The position numbers and the translations under genes were made by a program. A stretch of DNA of 26,092 nt from Zygnema cylindricum. Taxonomy: Eukaryota; Streptophyta; Zygnematophyceae; Zygnematales; Zygnemataceae. Below the pieces are notes generated by a model. It saw nothing but the letters and a program-made list of their open reading frames with translations, was not told the origin of the DNA and did no database searches. The stretch lies in assembly GCA_037447655.1 (NCBI GenBank), contig JBBHKE010002302.1, forward strand, positions 172,245 through 198,336, in the 5' to 3' direction. This document shows, piece after piece, positions 10,756 to 15,240 of this stretch (positions are counted from its first letter, which is position 1; each line of letters opens with the position of its first letter).

Positions 10756-12264
10756 CACGGCCTTGTACAAAAATGTACTTTTTTCCAGTAAACAACCTCA
10801 CTTTTTGCCTGATGGAGGTTCACCCTAAGATATTGAATCCAATTGAAAAACGGGGCGTTGATTCTAACAAAATCCGAATCTACATTTTTCTTGTAACACA
10901 TGTACAACATCTACTACTTGCACCATATCTCACGTATGATTCCATACGAGAATTTTATAGTATTCGGTACGAAGACATTGTCAAATCCGCGATTCTCAAC
11001 AGTAAACCTAGCCTATTGAACCTTTGCACGCCTAACTGGTCGACTAACTGAATTGTAGGGAGGTTAACTGGTTCTTTGTTACCTTTTGTGGTCTACTTGG
11101 TCAACTAACTACTTCGTATTATTCTGTTCAGAACGACACATGTGCCTCCATTTCTTCTCTCTTCCTATTGGCTCCTGGAAACCTTGGAGGACCAAATTCT
11201 CCAAATCTGAACCTTGACTGCAGCACCACTTTGCAAGCAGGGAAACAGGTGAGAAATTACCAAATTGTTCAATTATACACATTTTTAACAAAGTAGGGGA
11301 GGGAATTGTGGATTTTTTTGTGATATGGGTGTCATTGTTGTTTTGAACATGGATTGAAATTGTATGATAAGACGTTATTTTCAAAAGATACATTTTCGGT
11401 TAACAAAAGGAAGGATGAATTGAAGTTGAAAGAAGCATGGATAAAATGAACTGATGGAAAGTTGTCAGATTGTACCATAATTTGTCATTCTAAAACAGTA
11501 CATTTTTACGCATTATTTTTATGAAAAGCGAGTAACAAAGAGAATTTTGGTTCACTTTTGTTAAGTTATCATCAATTATAAGAATGCTAACAATGTTAAT
11601 GCAATTACTACTTGCAAAATTCAATCGTTTGATTTTCGAGAATGATACAAACCGGTTTTCATCTCATTGTTTTGTCGATTACAGATATGTATAAGAATCG
11701 GTACCCCATTGGAACTTCCCTTGTGTATTTCCACATATGTCATTCCTCCGGGCGCCACGTGTCGCAGCGTCATCAACTCTACATTTGGACGAAATGGGAC
11801 GACATTTTTTTCGCTAAACCCTTCTACTAATTGTGGACGTCTCTTTCTCCCAACTGGAAATGCCATTTTGCCTGGACCTGAGGTAATTACTTTTATAATT
11901 CCCATTAAACCCATGCAAACAATGAGAGAAAAATCGGAAATATGTGGACTTTTTTATTGACATTAGGCCCTTAGTTTGACGTGTCCAAAGAAAATTATTT
12001 AATTTATTTTATTTTGACTGTATTTTTGTTTTTGTTTTACTCGATCCGTAGGTGTGTACTTCCGCGACCTCTTTTGAGGCGATTAGGCGTGGTTGCACAG
12101 GAACCTCAAAAGCCATTTATACTGTGGTTGCAAATGACAATTGTTTGTCAATTTTAGCCAAATTTTATAGAAAAGATCAATCGCAATTCAAACGAATGAA
12201 TAATGGATGGGTTTGCGACGACAACAAACTCATAGTTGGCGCAACAATTTGTCGATCCGTGTGA
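938..12264 (+). CDS. Gene 1: LRR / EGF / papain-like (Cys to Ser) / EGF / EGF / 4x LysM protein, 5'-partial
   Basis: Twelve exons were joined by hand: 938-1302, 1801-1980, 2811-3046, 3622-3759, 4501-4717, 5437-5622, 6319-6468, 7926-8044, 8271-8360, 11132-11248, 11685-11882 and 12052-12264. Each has GT and AG at its internal borders, and phases match throughout (2 in; then 1,1,0,0,1,1,1,0,0,0,0). After the first split base the sum is 2208 nt, 736 codons including TGA. Domains in order: LRR end with cysteine cap, EGF-like, C1A papain fold, two EGF-like, four LysM. LysM domains bind N-acetylglucosamine polymers (chitin, peptidoglycan); EGF modules are extracellular. No transmembrane segment is seen after LysM, so a secreted product is inferred. 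That all exons belong to one transcript is inferred from phase and frame, not shown; the start lies upstream of the window. Confidence 0.82.
1303..1800 (+). repeat. Intron with degenerate AAAGTT array and pyrimidine-rich 3' end
   Basis: About 1326-1620 is a degenerate tandem of a roughly 6-bp unit (AAAGTT, with AAGTCA and AAGTTC variants). Positions 1676-1795 are T/C-rich and run into the acceptor TGGGTAG at 1794-1800. No coding signal. Confidence 0.7.
1801..1980 (+). CDS. Gene 1 exon b: N-terminal edge of papain-like domain
   Basis: The exon enters in phase 1, directly compatible with the EGF exon before it. It reaches the hallmark KDQKTCG, which aligns with the DQG-x-CG of papain-family C1A peptidases. 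Gln at 1968-1970 corresponds to the oxyanion-hole Gln19 of papain, and Cys at 1977-1979 to disulfide Cys22. Upstream, NWTW takes the place of the usual DWR mature N terminus. No I29 inhibitor propeptide (ERFNIN pattern) is present between the EGF module and this point. Donor G/GTAAGT, exit phase 1. Confidence 0.88.
1981..2810 (+). repeat. Intron with 10-bp GGTTAATTNA tandem array
   Basis: About 2330-2545 is a tandem of a 10-bp unit alternating TTAGGTTAAT and TGAGGTTAAT, roughly 20 copies, with scattered units outside (near 2100-2165 and 2720-2765). A 20-bp context (AGGTGCAAGTT plus GCATTTGC) near 2614-2636 resembles the true exon c border at 2809-2830. Nothing else recognised. Confidence 0.65.
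2811..3046 (+). CDS. Gene 1 exon c: papain-like active-site helix with Cys to Ser change
   Basis: With the split glycine, the junction reads CG-A-S-WAFA, where C1A peptidases have CG-S-C-WAF. The nucleophile position is Ser (AGT, 2816-2818). Downstream, the family features are intact: LSVQQILNC, then C-NGG and a Tyr-rich stretch ending IPYTG, matching the LS-x-Q-x-L-x-x-C, CxGG and YPY-x-G blocks. The change from TGT to AGT takes one base. Cathepsin-like proteins with this Ser are known (sponge silicatein, Plasmodium SERA5), so the domain may be a weak or altered enzyme or a binding domain; which applies cannot be seen. Donor GCT/GTAAGT, exit phase 0. Confidence 0.9.
3047..3621 (+). other. 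Intron, T-rich with degenerate TTTAATGTTTTGATG repeat
   Basis: GT-AG intron. Positions 3140-3235 repeat a degenerate 15-bp unit of the form TTTAATGTTTTGATG. The remainder is T-rich intron with no gene or RNA signal. Confidence 0.6.
3622..3759 (+). CDS. Gene 1 exon d: papain-like central segment
   Basis: A 46-codon phase 0-0 exon. It holds the block QGPVAVMIET, which matches the G-P-V-A-V-x-I-D/E motif of C1A peptidases, then SFVDYKG, equivalent to the F-x-x-Y-x-x-G-I-Y loop completed by exon e. Acceptor TTCAG, donor GGG/GTAAAT. Confidence 0.87.
3760..4500 (+). other. Intron with GA microsatellite and CT-rich 3' end
   Basis: It contains a GA tract at about 3880-3914, a second purine-rich patch at 4005-4045, and a long (CTCCTT)-like pyrimidine run from about 4395 to the acceptor at 4500. 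No coding signal; ORFs here are low-complexity. Confidence 0.65.
4501..4717 (+). CDS. Gene 1 exon e: papain-like C-terminal half with His and Asn
   Basis: GYIYDNP completes the G-I-Y loop. GVDHTVIVVGF carries the catalytic His (CAT, 4546-4548) in the LDHAV-x-x-VGY setting. IIKNSWGINWGERGFMRI carries the catalytic Asn (AAC, 4606-4608) in the canonical KNSWG-x-x-WG-x-x-G-Y-x-R block, followed by the GTCGI motif. So only the nucleophile is changed; everything around it is well kept, which argues against a decaying pseudogene. Donor AAAG/GTTTGG, exit phase 1. Confidence 0.93.
4718..5436 (+). other. Intron, T-rich, with a partial copy of the next exon's 5' edge
   Basis: Positions 4920-5110 carry a degenerate GTTTGTTGTTTG-type repeat, then T-rich sequence. 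At 5328-5374 there is a decayed duplicate of the splice-acceptor border of exon f (CGGGCAAGCAGTAGCC compared with CGGACAGGCAGTGACC), which meets a stop shortly after. Confidence 0.6.
5437..5622 (+). CDS. Gene 1 exon f: EGF-like module 2
   Basis: Phase 1-1 exon. A short linker with SDPCQSG leads to an EGF-like module: NPCGAGNCSV, then NICACPPDF and QTCVP, i.e. Cys spacing of the NPC-x-x-G-x-C...C-x-C...C type. Donor CCCG/GTAAGT. The symmetrical phase makes it a self-contained, shuffle-ready module. Function beyond an extracellular disulfide-rich spacer is not evident. Confidence 0.85.
5623..6318 (+). other. Intron with degenerate GATTTTNTAGATTT repeat
   Basis: From about 5850 to 6190 the sequence cycles through a degenerate unit of 10-20 bp resembling TTTTGTAGATTTGCTA. 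Nothing else recognised. Confidence 0.55.
6319..6468 (+). CDS. Gene 1 exon g: EGF-like module 3
   Basis: Phase 1-1 exon of 150 nt. NPCRVGFCVN, GVYTCLCSPGY and PTCLS give an EGF-like pattern with the classic C-x-C-x-P-G-Y end, close in layout to exon f. Acceptor TTTTCAG, donor A/GTACGT. Confidence 0.88.
6549..7028. mobile_element. Insertion flanked by 28-bp direct repeats
   Basis: GATCTTCTTTCATGGTAAGG at 6549 recurs as GATCTTCTTTTATGGTAAGG at 7001, and each continues GTTTCTTA, giving 27 of 28 identical bases 452 bp apart. The BED fragment lies between, ending inside the right copy. This is long for a transposase target-site duplication; it may instead be a duplicated segment of the element itself. 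Confidence 0.5.
6845..7018 (+). pseudogene. BED-type zinc-finger fragment, likely from a hAT transposon
   Basis: One open stretch reads PHCKLQYNAQATRFRNHLLG and then GVRPCNLCPDDVKVELSALE, ending at TAA 7016-7018. The order Cys, ATRF/L-x-x-HL-x-G, GVRPC, P-D-DV is the signature of plant hAT-type BED zinc fingers. The usual second Cys (C-x-x-C) is not clearly present and no transposase core follows, so it is a remnant. It sits in the sense orientation inside a gene 1 intron. Confidence 0.6.
7926..8044 (+). CDS. Gene 1 exon h: first half of LysM 1
   Basis: Enters in phase 1 and leaves in phase 0. SFNVPTGPTVTCDLVADVFG then ISSSIIKLQQLP matches the first two thirds of a LysM (Y-x-V-x-x-G-D-T-C-x-x-I-A-x-x-F, then the helix before N-P). 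Acceptor GTCACAG, donor CCG/GTAAGC. Confidence 0.85.
8271..8360 (+). CDS. Gene 1 exon i: second half of LysM 1 and start of LysM 2
   Basis: Phase 0-0, 30 codons. GVNCSGPLPQGTVVNV completes LysM 1 (x-N-C-x-x-L-x-x-G-x-x-V-x-V). CALPYIISQ starts the next domain with the Y-x-I strand, which exon j continues with NDTC. Acceptor GATGCAG, donor CAG/GTACGA. Confidence 0.85.
8676..8740. repeat. CT microsatellite
   Basis: (CT)n tract followed by a C-rich CCCTCCCTCC run. Confidence 0.9.
9255..10605. mobile_element. Inverted-repeat (foldback) element within intron
   Basis: The left arm (9255-9420) and the reverse complement of the right arm (about 10430-10605) align from GAGGACACTNGCCACACACT through TGTAYSATTGGTACAC and on to GGCCATGTRCCTT. 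The arms are diverged (short gaps and many substitutions). About 1 kb lies between. No target-site duplication identified, so the outer borders are uncertain. Confidence 0.5.
9429..9584. repeat. 79-bp tandem duplication
   Basis: Two adjacent units begin ACCTTCAAA at 9429 and 9508 and run through CATTCCGTTTCTA and TTTCATTTCCATTTTC to CAAATTTG. They differ at scattered positions. Confidence 0.8.
11132..11248 (+). CDS. Gene 1 exon j: body of LysM 2
   Basis: Phase 0-0, 39 codons. NDTCASISSLFLLAPG followed by NLNLDCSTTLQAGKQ is the LysM body (D-T-C-x-S-I-x-x-x-F, then L-N-x-D-C-x-x-x-L-x-A-G). A PGNLGGPNSP insertion makes the helix loop somewhat longer than usual. Acceptor TTCAG, donor CAG/GTGAGA. 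Confidence 0.88.
11249..11684 (+). other. Intron between LysM exons j and k
   Basis: GT-AG intron, AT-rich, with no recognised repeat or gene. Confidence 0.7.
11685..11882 (+). CDS. Gene 1 exon k: end of LysM 2 and nearly all of LysM 3
   Basis: Phase 0-0, 66 codons. ICIRIGTP closes LysM 2. LCISTYVIPPGATCRSV then FFSLNPSTNCGRLFL is a full LysM 3 core with the diagnostic S-L-N-P-x-x-N-C, running to the closing strand near ILPGPE. Acceptor TTACAG, donor GAG/GTAATT. Confidence 0.9.
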
Positions 12265-12650
12265 CGAAAATGTCAAGAAATTTTGGGGAATTAGAGCATT
12301 GATTGGTAGAAAGACTAAAATGACAAGTTTTCTTGATATTTTTTTTTTCTCGTTTGCAGAGTGCTATAGTTTACTCAAGATTTATGATGTCGAAAGCTGG
12401 ATAGGTAGGATATGTTGTGGCTTGGGGTGTTTTATCACTTGTTTTGTTAAACTTGAAGGTGATTTTTATTTAACTTGTTAAGCCTTAAGTTATTTTATTA
12501 TTTAGCTTATTAAACTTAAGGTATTTTATCACTTATTTTGTTATAGAAGGAAGATTTTGTTACATGGTAATGTAAGTCGATTGTTAGATGAAAAGATTGC
12601 TGTGTTCAATTCGGTATGTGTGTCTCCTCATAACAAACTGCAAAGTAAGT
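11970..12650. repeat. Source copy of a duplicated segment (last LysM exon and flanks)
   Basis: This segment aligns with 23060-23742 in the same orientation, starting about 80 bp before the exon l acceptor and ending at GGTATGTGTGTCTCCTC...GCAAAGTAAGT. Its 3' flank holds a unit of the form ATTAAACTTAAGGTATTTTA in fewer copies than the second copy. Confidence 0.85.
12052..12264 (+). CDS. Gene 1 exon l: LysM 4 and stop codon
   Basis: Enters in phase 0 with VCTSATSFEAIRRGC, a two-cysteine spacer. The last LysM then reads AIYTVVANDNCLSILAKFY, RMNNGWVCDDNKL and VGATICRSV, ending at TGA 12262-12264. The chain stops straight after the final LysM strand with no hydrophobic tail, so no membrane or GPI anchor is apparent. 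The exon has a decayed relative at 23133-23338. Confidence 0.9.
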   Translation: MCTSATSFEAIRRGCTGTSKAIYTVVANDNCLSILAKFYRKDQSQFKRMNNGWVCDDNKLIVGATICRSV

Positions 12651-12738
12651 CTGTATAATTTTTCTGACTATTCTGAATCTGGTTGTAAAAGTTAAATTTA
12701 TGTCAGAAAAAAATTGGCGTCTTGCCTAATTTGTTAGC

Positions 12739-13430
12739 AAAAACACATTCATGACTCTTTGAATGATACCATCAAAGCAGTTTCTAGACTTCAAATAAAT
12801 AAAAAACACTAGGATCGCCATAAGCAAAATGATATAACTTAAAAAGTTACAAAGCATGTTGATAAACATATAATGTACGAGTGGTACTTATCCTCGTTAA
12901 GTTGTGCGTAAACTTGCTTTTGCACAAAGTACAACATTGTTTTAAGTTCCATTCAGTAAAATGCAGTCTAAAATGCCTCAATGAATCACTGTTAACTACC
13001 TTGGTTCCTGGACGAACACCGACACCAACAAAGAAACCCATCCAGAAACCATACCAATGGCTGTGAGGTACTATGAACGCCAACAATGACACTACAAACT
13101 CAATTGTCTTGTATTCACGGAGTCATGTCGATGACATGAAATGATACGACATCACATGACATCACACGACATGATATGACATGATATGACATGACTTCTT
13201 GGTATTTCTGGGATGGTGTGCAAAAATATTAACGCGAGAAAGAGCGATGGGATTTCGTACAAACACCGCAACACCAGGGTTGTCAGGCGATGCCAAGTGT
13301 AGACTTATCGACCAATGCATGGATCTGCATGCAACGTGTTGGTAAATCAATTTAGTACACCACAATACCATACTATAAAATACCATAATACCACAATGCC
13401 TAGCCTGTAGTATGCTACAATACAATATAC
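12739..13430. repeat. Imperfect direct repeat, copy 1
   Basis: From GCAAAAACACATTCATGACT at 12739 to GTAGTATGCTACAATACAAT near 13426, this stretch aligns with 14187-14850 in the same orientation. Within it, 13130-13195 is expanded into a degenerate 10-bp CATGACATNA array. No protein-coding signature; the element type is unknown. Confidence 0.75.
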
Positions 13431-13503
13431 TCTCTCTCTCTCTCTCTCTCTCCCTCTCCCTCTCCCTCTCCCTCTCCCTCTCCCTCTCCCTCTNNNNNNN
13501 NNN
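13431..13503. repeat. CT microsatellite ending in an assembly gap
   Basis: (CT)n then (CCCTCT)n runs into ten Ns at 13494-13503. The size of the gap is unknown. An ORF that crosses the gap on either strand is not meaningful. Confidence 0.95.
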
Positions 13504-13570
13504 ACCGTGGAGGGTCCGACGAACACCGGAGGTAAACACAGGAAGAGGAGGTTTGCTAAGACGGGAGACG

Positions 13571-13626
13571 AACGTTTGGAGGAGAAGGACACAAATGGAG
13601 GCCACAAGCAGCCTGGGAGGTGCCAT
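13571..13626 (-). pseudogene. Orphan copy of gene 2 start: signal peptide without a body
   Basis: On the minus strand, the ATG at 13626-13624 opens MAPPRLLVASICVLLLQT, identical to the signal peptide of gene 2. The match ends here: the alanine-rich cleavage site and TPP repeats of the real gene are replaced by unrelated sequence that runs into the N gap. The 5' flank of the copy matches the gene 2 upstream region. Confidence 0.8.
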
Positions 13627-13925
13627 TGAAGGGGGGGAAGAGGGAAAGGAAGAGGAGAGGGTGGAGCAATGAGAGAGGAGAGAGGGGAAAAGGAGAATTG
13701 TGACACCGTAGGAGTGTGAGAGGGAGGGAAATGCGCCAATGGGGAGTGGCGAGAGTGCACACTGTCCATCGGCGGACATCGTCGGATTATATGTTCGTCG
13801 CAGGTGTCCAGCGGGAAGAATCAGAGGATGTACGGACAGACGTTTGTCCGTACACCACCACGCTGTCACGAACATGTCGCTCGGGAGCGGATGCCGGATG
13901 GTCGGTTTGCGCGCCTCACGAATAT
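13571..13925 (-). repeat. Duplicate of gene 2 promoter, leader and signal-peptide region
   Basis: Positions 13571-13925 align nearly base for base with 21794-22148 in the same orientation, including the CT-rich leader, the TATA-like GAACATATAATCC (minus strand) and the block ending CACGAATATTCG. Only scattered substitutions separate the copies, so the duplication is recent compared with other repeats here. Confidence 0.9.
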
Positions 13926-13934
13926 TCGGCATTG

Positions 13935-14045
13935 AACCGCCGGGTCGTTAGTTTAAACGAGCCACGCCGGAAGGTATGTGCAGATCTTGTCGACGAATAT
14001 TCGTGAGGTGCGCCAACTGGCATCCGCTCCCAAGCGAAATGTTCA
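13935..14045 (+). repeat. Inverted (head-to-head) second copy of gene 2 upstream sequence
   Basis: Read on the minus strand, this stretch matches the gene 2 upstream region around 22086-22185: AACATTTCGCTTGGGAGCGG, the CACGAATATTCGTNGACAA block and TCTGCACATAC. It therefore faces the 13571-13925 copy across a short centre with TTGAACCGCCGGGTCGTTA. Confidence 0.75.
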
Positions 14046-14186
14046 TGTTATCGCGATGAAAATATATCGTTTTACCTCCCGATATATCCCACAAATATCG
14101 CGATGTTGAGCTACTCGATACATCTAAGCGATATATCGACTATAACATATCTTATATCGGCAAGTCGCCCTCGATACACAACACCA
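14044..14186. mobile_element. Fragment with TATCGATA-type subterminal repeats
   Basis: It holds many short CGATATATCG and TATCGCGAT palindromes and ends, on the reverse strand, GGTGTTGTGTATCGAGG. This resembles the 24842 end (GTGTTGGGTAACGGG plus TATCGCGATA). Probably one end of a non-autonomous hAT-like element; no transposase is visible. Confidence 0.4.
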
Positions 14187-14855
14187 GCAAAAACACATTC
14201 ACGACTCTTTGAATCATACCATCAAAGTAGGATCGCCTTTAGCAAAAGGATATAACGTTAAAAGTTACAAAGCGTGTTAATTAACAGATAAAGCACGAGT
14301 GGTATTTATCCTCACTAAGTTGTGCTTAAACTTGCTTTTGCACAAAGTACAACATTGTTTTCAGTTCCATTCAGTCAAATACTATCTAAAATGGCTCAAT
14401 GATCAGTGTTAACCAACGCTTGGATCCCGAACGAACACCGACACCAATAAAGAAACCCATCCAAAAATCATACCACTGGCTGTGAGTTACTGTGAGTGCC
14501 AATAGTGACACTACCAGCTCTCTCGTCTTGTATTCACGGAGTCATGTCGAATGACATGGCACAACATGACATGTCATGATATGACATGACTTCTTGGTAG
14601 ACTTGGGATGGTGTATAATGTGAACACCCAACATCAAGAGTGACCAAATATTAACGCGAGAAAGTAAAATGGGATTTCGTACAAACACCGCAACACTCAG
14701 GATGTCAAGCGATGCAAAGTGTAGACTGATCGACCAATGCATGGATCTGCATGCAATGCGTTCGTAAATCAATGTAGTAAACTTTAATAACATACTATAA
14801 AATACCATAATACCATAATACCATCCTGTAGTATGCTACAATGCCATACTAAATA
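14187..14855. repeat. Imperfect direct repeat, copy 2
   Basis: Aligns with 12739-13430. Shared landmarks include GTATTCACGGAGTCATGTCG, GGGATTTCGTACAAACACCG and CCAATGCATGGATCTGCATG. It continues into the 53-bp minisatellite, while copy 1 continues into the CT tract. Confidence 0.75.
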
Positions 14856-15240
14856 GGACCATAATACCACAATACCATACTGTGCTACGCTTCATATATT
14901 GGACCATCATACCACAATACCATACTGTAGAACGCTCCATATATTGGACCATAATACCACAATACCATATTGAAGTACGCTACAATACAATACTATATAG
15001 GACCATAATACCACAATACCATATTGAAGTACGCTACAATACAATACTATATAGGACCATAATACCACAATACCATACTGTAGTACGCTACAATACAATA
15101 CTATATAGGACCATAATACCACAATACCATACTGTTGTATGCTACAATACAATACTATCTAGGACCATAATGCCATAATACCATACTGTAGTACGCTACA
15201 ATACAACACTATATAGGACCATAATACCACAGCATCATAC
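14856..15240. repeat. Minisatellite, about 53-bp unit, about 8 copies
   Basis: Units begin GGACCATAATACCACAATACC near 14857, 14903, 14947, 15000, 15053, 15106, 15160 and 15213. The first two are 44-46 bp with CATATATT at the end; the rest are 53-54 bp with GCTACAATACAATACTATAT. Long ORFs on both strands here reflect the repeat only. Confidence 0.9.

Larger units (their letters stand above)
8361..11131 (+). other. Largest intron of gene 1 (2.8 kb), with repeats
   Basis: Contents by position: (CT)n at about 8676-8740; a 79-bp tandem duplication at 9429-9584; an inverted repeat with arms near 9255-9420 and 10430-10605; (TA)n at about 10722-10753. I find no transposase or other gene that can be supported, although the inverted-repeat interior is the likely body of a mobile element. 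Confidence 0.6.

Noticed and set aside
13162-13932. 256-codon minus-strand ORF
   Set aside because: It crosses the N gap and the CT repeat (Arg-Glu run); only the copied signal-peptide part is homologous to a real gene.
14882-15178. Periodic repeats resembling a CRISPR array
   Set aside because: Units are contiguous tandem copies with no unique spacers and no cas genes; the DNA is eukaryotic. It is a minisatellite.
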